Part shown: piece after piece, positions 1 to 10,700 of the stretch | How positions within the stretch are numbered: the first letter of the stretch is position 1 | Layout of the letters: each line of letters starts with the position of its first letter | Origin: Datnioides undecimradiatus | Lineage: Eukaryota; Chordata; Actinopteri; Lobotiformes; Datnioididae | Reading direction: 5' to 3' | NCBI GenBank assembly: GCA_008933995.1 | Contig: WARS01000034.1 | Location: forward strand, 3,884,707-3,948,706 | DNA length: 64,000 nucleotides | Made by a program: the position numbers and the translations under genes | The notes under the pieces: model-generated | Seen by the model: the letters and a program-made list of their open reading frames with translations, nothing else | Databases searched by the model: none | What the model was told of the DNA's origin: nothing

Positions 1-860
1 TTGAAAAGGAAATGATTTTCCTGATGTATACGGTGTACCGAAAGGCTGCACAACCATACTCGACACAATATATGCTCATCTGCACCAAGTTTTTGTGACT
101 GTGATGGAAATCCTCCCCAGGTAGCAAAGAAAAGAGACCTCCTCTGAGCAGACGGGGGCTCACCGTGTGCTCAGAGACACACAACAACCGGACAGATGCT
201 TGCCAACACGGGGGCCTGAGCACAGCATCCTCCAGTTGAAGGGCGGTCTCCTTAATCACCATGACACCCTGCTGCTCTGTTGGTTTGGCAAAACAATGCA
301 GAGACAAACAGACAGAGCAAACTTGATTGGATATGTTCTGTTGGGAGTGAGATTTACAAGCTTCAAGCGGCTTTTTTGGGGTGTCTGACTCTGACACTAG
401 ATCACAGGACATGACATTAAAAAGCTCTGGGCAACAGGGTTTTTAAGCTGCATATTTCTTTTGATATTTACAGGATCAAGGGAATCTATACAGTCTTATA
501 CACTATTATTGAAATATACCACCACTGAATAATTTTACGAAGTAAAAAGAGAGGCTGGACCATGACTTGTTACAACAATGAATTTGAAAATAATAAAGTG
601 TGTACAAATACAACTTGCTGTTATAGTTAACATATAATGGCTGTCTTACTGTAAGAATTAGCTAATTTTATACAAAATACTTCCAGAAGTTGACCATTTA
701 GATGACATTTGAGAGAATTTTACATTTAGATTCAGCATGAATGCCGTGAATGAATTTCTGTTTTACTTATGAATATATTGTCTTAACCTTCAATCTGTCA
801 TTTCAGCCTCTGTGAGAGTCTCGGCAATGTAAACATGTGACGGTATGTTAAAGACAACAG
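1..860. other. Non-coding flank, nothing recognised
   Basis: AT-rich sequence without any convincing open frame, exon, transposon end or RNA gene. A 73-codon open frame at 167-388 has no coding-like composition and no splice sites around it, so I treat it as chance. Confidence 0.5.
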
Positions 861-1270
861 CCCACGCCACCTCGCCTGTTTTGTCGCGCTGTCGCCATCT
901 GCTGGATTACACTAGTATGTCCTATGAGGCTGCCGTAATTACAGCACGAGCTGAATGGGACAGAGCGGCTAAAAGTCAAATTTCCAAACAAAAAGCGTTA
1001 TTTTTCGACATTTTATGAAATACAAACAAGACCAGTCCGTAGTATGCAATATTACCTGCATTTTTTACATATGTATACGTGCTCAAGATGCTAATAGATG
1101 CTAATTTTAAATATTTAATAATAATGCACTATGCCTGGTGACTCTGAATGAAGCTATTTGATTGGCGGGGCGCCGCACGTGCGTCCTCTACTGGCTGCAG
1201 ATGCTGCTTGATTGACCTTCATTATGCTACTTAGAGCTCACAAACGGTGAATTCGCCACTCCTGTAAAAT
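860..1270 (+). promoter_or_regulatory. CpG-rich promoter-like island
   Basis: CpG dinucleotides are frequent here compared with the surrounding AT-rich DNA. Around 1159-1190 an inverted CCAAT box (ATTGG) is followed directly by a GC box (GGCGGGGCGC) and by an E-box/NRF1-like CACGTGCG. This clustering is typical of TATA-less vertebrate promoters bound by NF-Y and Sp1. A strong splice donor follows at 1420, so the likely direction is plus, feeding the exon ending at 1419. CpG density continues to about 1900 (GCACGCGGCC, CACGCGCGCA), so the island may be bidirectional. The start point of transcription cannot be placed by eye. Confidence 0.45.
891..905 (-). promoter_or_regulatory. CTCF-like motif
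   Basis: Read on the minus strand the 15 bases are CCAGCAGATGGCGAC. This agrees at each position with the vertebrate CTCF core consensus CCASYAGRKGGCR as I remember it. It lies at the upstream edge of the CpG island, a usual place for CTCF. No binding can be shown from sequence alone. Confidence 0.4.
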
Positions 1271-1419
1271 GTTTGGTAAATTACAGCAGAAACGCGTTAG
1301 TTTGTTCCGTTTTAACTCGTATTTACATACATTCAGTGGTTGTATGCAAAACAAAGCGGACTGGTAGTGTAGGAAGAGACGAACAGCGCCTCTGTTCCTC
1401 GAACTTAATGACGCAACAG
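1270..1419 (+). other. Putative untranslated first exon
   Basis: The sequence just inside the island ends in ACGCAACAG followed by GTGAGTA at 1420, a near-consensus vertebrate donor. No long coding frame is present, so it would be 5' untranslated. The 5' end shown is approximate. The nearest acceptor downstream, at 1974, leads into a small frame that starts with ATG, so this exon most likely belonged to the decayed gene at 1975-4380. It could instead be an upstream alternative first exon of il1rapl1 or of a long non-coding RNA. Confidence 0.35.
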
Positions 1420-3146
1420 GTGAGTATTTTTATTAGCGGGTATATTTTGAAAATTGAGTAATGACATATAATAATATAATAAAGATACTCATAATTTAAA
1501 ACATGTACATTATACAGCTTCAAATACGCACACAGAGTAAAATGCGTAGCTTGTTATGTCAGCTGTATTGATACTCCATAAAAAAGAGCTTTGCATTTGA
1601 AACACCGTAAGTGGCTCTGCATTGCCATAGCAACCCACCGCACGCGGCCTAGTTGTTTTCGCGGTCCTCCTGAATTTTGTTTGCAGTTTACTTTATCGCC
1701 CTCTTCGACCTGGACTTTCAATCAAGCATAATTAAATAGCTAAAAATACACTTTTATTTTGTGTCACAAAAAGTGGAAGACGGTAAATAAACATTGTTCT
1801 AATAGTGTAGAGGTGGCGCTGTCCGACAGGCGCAGGCACACGCGCGCAGTCATGAAGCGGTGTAGTCAGAAATGACGTGAAAACACCTGTGCAGGTTTAT
1901 CATGAGTGTGGGCGGTGTCTTTATTTAGGAGGAATGTAAATGTCTGGATGCAAAAGCTGCACAGTTTCCTCTAGATTAGACTTTGACAAAATGCCATGCT
2001 TCACCTGCCCACTATGTGCCTCGGTGTCTGCTCCTGCGCGTCATATGTTGGACCGTTAGCTTATAGGATAGATGAGGCATTTCCCACAGAACGCTCGCCT
2101 GAATAGCCTTACTGTCTTATCTACCTTGAAGGTCCATTTATGTAGGTATTGCTGATGTTGTGCCTACCTGTCAGTCTGACTACTGCAGGTTGATTCTTCC
2201 TTCATGTTGCCAGCTGTGAGCTTGTCCATTGATGAAGTAAACAGTCTTTTACCATTTACATTCTGTCTCTCAAACTCAAAGCTGGCTACAGTCTCTGTCG
2301 TTCATCATTTTGAACATTGCTGTCTGTGGAACTTTCATGTTGTCTTTTTCAAAGTCCAAGGTGACTGGTGACAAATCAAATAGCACTTTATGAATGTGCA
2401 GTCATTACTGGGCCAAAGTTTTATTGTTTGAGCAGTGGAATATTTGATGAATAATAGAACAAATGTCTCAATTACATGTTCTCATTTTTTATTAATACTT
2501 GTCAAGTCTGTCTGTGCTTTGCTCGTCCACTGTTTGTTTAAGTAAAAGAGATAAAAATATGGAAACTGTCAAAAGCAACAAATGTTTTTGTTGGTGACCA
2601 ATTGAAGGTACCAAATCTAGTTTGAGCTTTTCAGAGCCTTTATAGTTGAAGAATAGTTTTATTATTTTTCACAAAGTTTGTAGCTATAGACTTGCACCAT
2701 GTTGCAAACACCACAGCCCCTGCTGTCCCTGCTTTCTGAATCACACCTGACCACATCTGCAGGATTTTCTGCAGCACACATTCAGCCCCTGAAATCCACT
2801 GCATCCAGCCAGCCCAGCCTCTCACAATCTGTCATATACCATTCACACTTCATAAAATGTGTTTTCATAGGGGAGGGGCAGTTTGAATATCACAGGTATT
2901 TACAAGTGACATTTTGGTGTGTTTGTGTGAAACAGTAGCCTGTCCAGCACATTACTTTGCATTCATGCAACCTTGCTGGGGAAAAAAATGCTATCAACAT
3001 CTGCTGTTGGTCTGGTGGGAGAGAGCTAGCCCACCCAGTGCAGACCTCTATTACCAGGTTTTGATCTTGCCAGAAGGCTCTGTGAGATGAAAACATGTAC
3101 GTATGCACGTTGATGGTTATACTTTTGGGTTAATATTTTGCCACAG

Positions 3147-3221
3147 AGCTCAAGGACACCTCTGATATCCAGTCTACACAGCAAGTGAGACTTCCCACAC
3201 TGGACTCCGGTTGAGGGGATG
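3147..3221 (+). pseudogene. Relic exon A of the decayed gene
   Basis: The acceptor TATTTTGCCACAG ends at 3146 and the donor GATG/GTAAGA is at 3222. The open frame from 3149 reads 21 residues (LKDTSDIQSTQQ and on) to a TGA at 3212. Continuing past that stop, the exon ends one base into a codon, which the next exon completes. An earlier donor (CAA/GTGAGA at 3184) would avoid the stop but breaks the phase with the next fragment. The stop is the main sign of inactivation here. Confidence 0.4.
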
Positions 3222-3303
3222 GTAAGAAGGTTTTTGATTTAACCGCTCAAAGTTTGCCATCATAATCAGACATGACAAAATATCCCATTCTCTTCCTTTA
3301 CAG

Positions 3304-3941
3304 GAAATTATGATATTGCATAGAAGGAAGCAAAACTCTCTTACCCTGCTGTTTCAGCACCTGACCTGTAGAAGCTACTGTACAAGCATTTGGTGAGTCC
3401 CAAAGCTGCTTGATGCTGAATATGTTGAGAAAAACTAATGAAGTAGTTAAGGTATGTGGAGACACAGGAAAAGTGATCCAATTCACAAAGGAGAATATAG
3501 ACCCAAAGGAAAGGCTTATTCAATCCATTGTGTCACTGTAGCAGCTCAAGAGTGCTCAAGTGTATTTTCAGATGACATTTTTAAACAATGGGCAAACCTT
3601 AAAGGATGTGCTACAGGAGTGTGACTCACTGGACAAACTACAGCAGTCCACTGTTCTGTAATGAGCTGCAGAGGTTTGACTTGCTGAGCTAGCAGTAGTT
3701 GTCTGCCTCAAATGACAAACCATAGGGTTCTGGCAGAGATGGCCTCTGAATACATCGTCCTCTTCCACCAATTCTTCCCACTCGTCAGGTTAAAAATCTC
3801 CCGTCACATCACTGACCTCGAACATACCTTAGCCATATTCTTCTCTTTGGTGCAATACACTTGGCCAGTATCCTGTGGTCTTTGGTATTATTGCAAAACT
3901 GCCTCTGATGCTCCACCTGTGTATGAAACATTATTTCATAT
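3304..3941 (+). pseudogene. Relic exon B, the longest coding fragment
   Basis: The acceptor CTCTTCCTTTACAG ends at 3303. The first frame (3306-3368) contains one TAG at 3321 and then reads KLSYPAVSAPDL. The frame then shifts, and from 3368 to 3658 there are 97 codons with a single TAG (3539), with an amphipathic stretch including NNGQTLKDVLQECDSLDKL. A short third frame (3660-3689) reads NELQRFDLLS. A fourth frame (3694-3941) includes MASEYIVLFHQFFP and ends at VYETLFH, where GTAAGA at 3942 is a plausible donor. The fragments alternate in frame without overlapping, as expected when indels accumulate in one exon. No domain is recognised. About 210 residues would be encoded. Confidence 0.5.
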
Positions 3942-4186
3942 GTAAGAAGCCTGATGACCTCTTAGTGTTGTATTTCTCTCACAGACACCTGAGACACAGT
4001 GCCTTTGAAATGTAAATATGATACACACAGTTAACACACAATAGAAACATACTGAGAAGCATAAAAAAGGACAGAACCAGAGGAAGAGACAACCAACACC
4101 AAGGCCATGCAAGGTTATTTAAAATCTTCCACATCATCCAATTTAAAATGTGTCCACCCATTTAAACTGTTCTTTCCTTTGCATAG

Positions 4187-4370
4187 CTCAACTCCTGCAT
4201 GCAAATAAACTTAGAAAGTGTGGACTCAAGAGTGTGGAACCTGGCTGTAAGTCATTTGAAAAATGCTCAGGAATTGGACAACTGCATTGTGGCCAGGTCA
4301 CCATTATTTTATTTTCAGCAAAATTCAAAATACCATGAGCTCAGCATCAGAGTTCCTAATTCACGATGCA
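4187..4370 (+). pseudogene. Relic exon C of the decayed gene
   Basis: The acceptor TTCTTTCCTTTGCATAG ends at 4186. The open frame reads from CTC at 4187 through residues including VDSRVWNLAVSHLKNAQ and YHELSIRVPNSRC near 4370. The frame stays open to 4564, but after a 12-base tandem duplication at 4376-4399 its composition no longer looks like a folded protein, so I end it there. An internal GTAAGT at 4247 could also serve as a donor. The phase does not match the donor at 3942 without a further indel, consistent with decay. Confidence 0.35.
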
Positions 4371-4375
4371 AATGT

Positions 4376-4399
4376 ATGTTAAGGCTTATGTTAAGGCTT
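4376..4399 (+). repeat. 12-base tandem duplication
   Basis: The unit ATGTTAAGGCTT occurs twice head to tail inside the end of relic exon C. The length is a multiple of three, so the frame is kept. It looks like a local slippage event. Confidence 0.7.
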
Positions 4400-4599
4400 A
4401 AAGTGTATGGAGATTTAGGCAGTGGGCATTTGACAATGGTTCCCAACTTGGAGGCTGTGATCTCCTTTAAGGGGAAAAACATTTGTGTGATAAATTGTAT
4501 ATATCTTCCTCTGGCTGCTGTTTTTGTAAACCTGTTTTATAAACCTGTTTTCGCCTGCCTCTGAAGATTTACAATCTGAGAAAGGACAATCACTCTGGG

Positions 4600-7500
4600 T
4601 TAGTAGTTCACAGCTCAAAGATATGATATTGCATATTGTGATGATTGACAAAAAAAATCTCAACTCAAGGTCCACTGAATAGTTTGTTCCAGAGCTTTCA
4701 ACTATATTACACTCTTTATCAGTTGATAGATTTTGCTTGATTATGGAAATGTAGATTTTATGAGGCTTCACACTGTATGCTGGATTCTTCATCAGCTGGT
4801 TGCATTGCATGATGTAGCTGACTTATACTTGATGTGAGGTATGCTGGGTTTTTTTCTTGCAAAGATAACATATTCACTATATTTAGTAACTATTAATGAT
4901 TGAAGGCGTTAAAAGGCCTTCCTGTTTTTTGTGTAGCGTTTTCAGTGTTCAGTCACACCATAGCAATGGTTTGCAGTCAACATTTGTGAACCTCAGCAGC
5001 TCAGGGGAAAACTATCTCTAAAATATGAGGAAGGGTCTCAAAAGGGATTACAACTGTCTTTGTACACAAGAACCTGTAGATGTAGCAGTGTGAGTAGAGC
5101 CATGTGCAAGCCAAAGGAGGAACTGGTCTGTTTTGCTTGGGTCAGCATGTATCACAAACATAGTCCCTTGCTTGGTGCACTGAGGTCAGTGTTCTGGGTT
5201 GCTCCAGCACAACCAGCAAATCAGTTATTGTGCTGGATAGGAGATGCTGATTTGTTTCATTCTTCAGAGTTGCAGTGAACTGGTTCACTGGGTGTGTTGC
5301 TGAGTGAAAAGAGTGTTCACGCTGGCGCTGTTTGCTCTTCTCTTAAAGAATGACATAGAACCAGAATCGTTTTAGAGGGCTTATGATAATGGTCGCGGCT
5401 GCCCCCAGTTGGTGTATCTGCTGGCCTTTTTTTTTTCTGCAACCCTTGGACTCCCCAGGTCCCACCTACAATTCGTCTCTGGGGTTTAATTCACTCTTGC
5501 AGGAGCACGTCGACAGATAGTTTGATTCAGACAAGGAAAACCATTAGGAGCACTGTAATGCAGTTTTTGGCAAGAAAGAGATCCAGGCATTCATTACACT
5601 GGTCCTTCTTTATTTAGGATGGACTTCATCAGCAGGCCCTTGTCATTAAAGGACAAAAAAGCAGTTTGAAAAATGTTGTTTGTTGTTTTTTTTTACAGAC
5701 TATTTGCCAGCAGTAGAAAAATAGATCAACATTTCTACCTTCTTCATCCCTGCTCTATCAGTCATGATGAATGAAGGAACAATCCACACACTGCAATTTT
5801 CTTTTTCTTTGGCTTGTGTCTCCCTTTGTAAAATGAATCAGGCAGCCTGTTTGACCCTGAATTATGCATTTAATTTTTCGCTCAATAGAATTACACTCAT
5901 AAAACACAGTGCTGAAGTGAAGATTTTTAACATGCCAAATGTAGCCTAGCTGTGAGAAAATTGATTGCTAAAACCAAAAAGGAGAAAGCAAAAATTCATG
6001 TGCTATCACTTATCTGTGGATATGTCAGTGGCTCTATAATTTTAAATTTAAGGCCATGACATCTATTTTTATTCTTATTTATGAGAAAGAAGAGTGGCTT
6101 TTAGCTTGGGGTGTAAAGTATTTGACAGTACTAATGCGCAGTATTCTTCTGTTGACATGGAAATAAACTCTTCGTTCCAAATGAGCATCTGTATTCCTCT
6201 CCCCACACACACTCTACTTGCTGAGGGCCTTCTCGTGAAATTGCTGCATGCTTCTAGCAGCCTCTTTTCTTGTGACGTGATCTAGTAATCCATCTTCAAA
6301 GCACCCCCCTCCCCAGCACCACCACATGCACACACACACGTCTTCTTTTGCTCTCCCTGGTTAACGTAGGCGGATGTTCTGTAGCCCAAATATCATATGC
6401 ATGAAAAATTTGCCATCCATGCACTTTTTTGCTTCATATGTTGCCGCACAGCAGTTGATGGATAGAATGTGTCACTTGGTGCAGTGCTCAGGGCAAGAGG
6501 CATGCTTTTTGAGGTGGGGGTTTATCCCTGAGAGTCAGGGGACTGGAGACTGAAAAGTAAAGGCCAAAGACCTGGCTGCTTTGTTCGTGTTAACTACCAC
6601 GACCTAACAGAGACACAAAATGCACAAGAGACAGGCAGTATCTTCAGATTATCTCAGCTGATGTCCCAGACAAAAACATCTATTATTTAAACTCAGCTGC
6701 TACATCAGTGTGGAAAATACTACCTGACTTGAGCTGGACAAACAACACCTTTACCTTGTGCTGTTCTCTGTAGAAATCCATAAAGACATATGTTGAAGTT
6801 TGGCTTTAGCAGTTTGACTGTACCATTTAAAATATTTATTATTGAGGTTAGCAAGGCACACGGTCATTGTTGAGCATTTCAGTTTGCTCACAAAACTTTT
6901 TCCTGTATGGTATATTTGAACTAAAATGAGTAAAAAGAGTAGTCAACAATGATTTTAATAGCTATATGCAAAAGAAATAAATAACCCCGTGTCATTCACA
7001 CTAAATGTTGGTATTGTTGGTCAGAATAAGCAACGGTTTTTAATTTTTTAAGTTAATTTGATAAGAGTTTTCAAATCTTTTCTCCAGAGCCCATGCTTTC
7101 ACATTAGAATTGATCGTTTAGTCCAATAGTCCAAACTACATTGGTTGTACAATTTCTGATGACATACTGCATTAATCGGACACCTCCACAATTTCAGTAG
7201 TCCATTGTCCTCACAGTTTTGCACAGTCTTCCATTCAGGATTGGAACTGGCCTCACAGCTGACAGGTCAGATTCACAGTGTTTCCATGACTCGCTATTCT
7301 GAGCAGGCAATGGGCAAGGCGGCCTTCAGCACTCACAGGTCCTGATGATATTATTTCAACAGGCTCTCAGTGGTGTGGAGAGTCATTGCAGTGGTTGAGA
7401 GCTAATGGGCCAGATGTAAGAGCCACCTGGCCAGCGCCAGACCTCCGTATGCTGCCGTTGACGGAGCCAGTCATGCAGAGCAGAGGCTCGGCTGTCTGCT

Positions 7501-7660
7501 GCTCGCCTTTTCTCGGGCACAAGGCTTATTGCAGCTCATTTAGCAGAGTGACTGTGCTCATCATGGTGACATTCTTTAGCAACTTTTTTCATGCACCCGA
7601 GTGTGGAATCTGCACTGGCATTTAAAAAGTAATGCTTCTGGTAATTATAACTTAAAGCCT
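4600..7660. other. Non-coding stretch
   Basis: No exon pair or mobile element was recognised. A 131-codon minus-strand open frame at 4415-4810 overlaps relic exon C, has no splice context and is taken as chance. A GC-richer patch at about 7380-7600 has balanced composition and could be a regulatory element, but nothing specific identifies it. Confidence 0.4.
5400..5414 (-). promoter_or_regulatory. Second CTCF-like motif
   Basis: The minus strand reads ACCAACTGGGGGCAG, which resembles the CTCF core with mismatches at two or three positions. It has the same orientation as the better match at 891-905, and the two flank the decayed gene. This is weak evidence on its own. Confidence 0.2.
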
Positions 7661-7663
7661 GTA

Positions 7664-7702
7664 TTTGTGTGTGTGTATATATATATATATATTTTTTTTT
7701 AT
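7664..7702. repeat. TG/TA compound microsatellite
   Basis: A short TG run passes into an AT dinucleotide run and then a T run. It is a simple sequence repeat with no coding role. Confidence 0.85.
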
Positions 7703-10700
7703 TATTATCATGATATTAACACAGCTTGACCTGTAAAAATAGAGGCCACGGTGCAGAGCTCTGAAACCAAAATCCATCATTTGAATCAGCCGCAGGCAAC
7801 TTGTGAATGCACTCCAAATTTCTGTCTATACATAGCAGAGACGCAGACAGGCTGCTATATCTGGTATGTGGAATGAGCTGTGCTTTTGGCAGCCTGCCCA
7901 TTTAATTCATTTAATACTGAAGAAAACAGAGCACCTCTGGCAAACAGGGCAGTGGAAAATAGAGCCGTGAATCTTGATTGTGGAGGTAAATGAACAGATA
8001 GGTCTGGAGGTGTGTCATCTGTCTGTGAGCAGAGATGCATTAGTGTGGAAACACCCCGTCACTTCTGTGTCCCCAGTAACCTCACAGAAGAGTCGACATC
8101 AAGCCTGTGAGGCAGGTTTTGGATATTTTATCATATACACTGTCATCAGAATGTGCAGAATGTGTCTGAACATACAGGAGTGTCCAAAGTTGGACTAACT
8201 GAGAAAATAGTATGATTCACACGTTACTCTAGGCAATATTCTAGACAATGGAAGGCAGCGTGGTATGTATGTATACTTGTTTAAATATTCATGGCAAGAG
8301 GGCAGGAGTGGTATGCGGCTGGAGTGTGATTTACACCAGCAATAAGTTTGTGTCAGCGCAGAGGTCGACAAAACCCCCAAGCAAACTTGCAGAGCCGTGA
8401 ATAGGAGATGATAGCCTCCCACCAGTGATGACCTCTTAAACTGCTCGGCTATTCAAAATTTTCTGACCTGTAAGTTGAAGCTTTTACAAAAATCACACGT
8501 GTCGCACAAGTTTATTAATATTTATTTCAGCAAATACTATTCTGGACCAAAATCAATATTCAGAATTGTTGGGGAATAACAATAAGTTTTATGGGACATT
8601 GTCCTTTGTGCTACTCCTGGGGCCAGATGTATGCTGCTCTGTAGAATCAAGACAAAAGCTATATATACAGAAATAAACACTGTTACCAAATTTCTAAACC
8701 TGCGCAAATGCTTGATTCATACATTTTGCTCATTTGCAGCTTCCATAGCCATATATGGCCATAATGAATCAAACACATGTATCTGCTCTACCAGTTTGAC
8801 GGTGAAAGAATGACAAAAAAGCCCTTTCAGACTCGCATAGGTTAGGCTGTTCAATGGTGTCAACAGCAGACATCTTGAGTTCTGATCTTAACCAAAAATC
8901 AAAGTAATACAATTGGCACAGTCCAGCTATTAAAATGGTATGTGCAATTTTCCTTTGATCAGTATAGGCTCAGACTGTCCTCACCAGAAAAGCAAAAAAA
9001 AAAATCTTGTCATTTTTCTGAAAATTGACATGTCATTACCTAAATGACTGTTGTCCAGGTGGATAGTTGGGTCAATGAAATGTCATTGGTTCATAATTGG
9101 TTCCCTGCCAGCAATCAGTGTTGCTTTCTTTTAACCATGAGTCTCATCGTTCCCTGACCATAACCAAGCAGGTTAACCAACTTAATCAAACCATAGCACT
9201 GGTAGCTCAGAAGCCACTCACACCATATCGGTCATGTAGCGCACAACCTGTTGTGGGATCTGGTAGATTCATGCTATTTCTGTGTTTATATATCTGGTCT
9301 CTGGAATGTGTAGCCCTGCAGCCAGTTGTGTACCTTTAGGTATTTAATGAATCCTCAAAACAAAAGTTGCTCTTTGTGTTTCTCTGCACAGTACAGTGCT
9401 CCTTAAGTACAGTGCTAAAATTCAGATCAATCCTGAGAGGAGGTGGAGAGCATGTCCTGTTTGTGTTACTCAGCAGGTGAAGAGAGGTGCCCAAACTAAA
9501 TATTGATGATATTATGACATGTTTTAATATTAATAATATTAATATTATATATGAATGGATTGTTCTGAAAAGGTATGTGCCTCACAGATCTGTTTCTAGA
9601 ATGGGGTAAAAAATGAAAAGAAACCAGAAAGCATTGTTGCCCTTCTCGCCCCACCATTAAAAGTGCCTCAGTCAAGAGAACAAAATGCTCTTAGGAATGT
9701 GCACAAAGAGACATAAACACTGAGCTACATCTGCCCTGTGTGCATCTTCGGCACTCCATCACCCATCACTGTCTGGGCCTTCCCCTCAGTCTTTAAATCT
9801 GGAGCGACAGGGTGTCACAGGGAAAACCCATTGAGCACACTGTGGGACGATGGCTTCATGCCCTTCTCCATCACACCTTTGTTCCATCCTCCTCTCCGAG
9901 CCATGACAAGGTAGGGAACGAGTTATCACACCCGTCAGCTTTATGAGTCCCTGTCTGCCTGTGCTGCGGTAATAAAGTCATTGTGCTGCTTCTTCAAAAT
10001 GGGGTGAGTCAGAGCAAGTGATGGGAAATTGGTCAGCAGAGTGTCGTTGAGGGGCAAAAAAGTACATTCTGCGCCAGTGGCTTCTTTGGATGCATTGTTG
10101 GTTTGATTAATAATATGAGGAGAAAACCCTCATTTCTCCAGAGTATTTTCCACCTGAGAGTCAGGCCATAAAAGCCCAAAATAGCTGCGAATCTCTCAAA
10201 GCTTGACGAGAGGAGACTTTTATATTTACTGTCAAAGTGGATTTCTGTATTTAAATGAGTCCATATTAAGACAGCTGCAGGATTTGGGAGTAGTAGTCAA
10301 ATGTTTAGGTTTTTTTTTTTTATAGTAAGTAAATAATACTACATTCACTACACTGACTACATATGCTCTGCTCTCCAATGTGTACTTAATTCCCTTTGTC
10401 ACCTCTGAAGTTCAAATACATTATTTTCTGGTATGATGGCTTAAATGCCCTCGAAGAGGATTCCTTAATTTCAGCAGAGCTCTGGAGATTTTTTTTGAGA
10501 GACGTGTCAGACAGAATCTGAACCCATTGGCCTGCTGTGCACTGCAAGGAGTAGTAATTGTGTGAGCAGTAATTGCACTCTCTGCATCTGCTAGGGAGAA
10601 TAGGGGCCAACATTGGGTCAGATGCATGCCGCCACCAGGAATATTTAGTCAGCAGCAGAACATGTTAACGCAAAGTTCACTGGATATGTACAGTATGAAG

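Larger units (their letters stand above)
1975..4380 (+). pseudogene. Decayed multi-exon protein gene, family unknown
   Basis: Several plus-strand fragments look like remnants of one gene downstream of the CpG promoter. At 1975 an acceptor (TTTCCTCTAG) leads to an ATG at 1991 and a 22-residue frame with a CPLC pair resembling the start of a C2H2 zinc finger; it stops at 2057. Further fragments lie at 3147-3221, 3304-3941 and 4187-4370, listed separately. The intron between 3221 and 3304 joins them in frame (G plus GA gives a glycine codon) although stops lie on both sides. Fragments within 3304-3941 need frame changes near 3368, 3659 and 3692. Such stops and shifts argue for an inactive gene. 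The retained intron argues against a processed copy. Base-level assembly errors in a live gene are the main alternative. I do not recognise the protein. Confidence 0.5.

Noticed and set aside
4415..4810. 131-codon minus-strand open frame
   Set aside because: It is antisense to the tail of the relic gene frame, with AT-rich composition and no splice sites.
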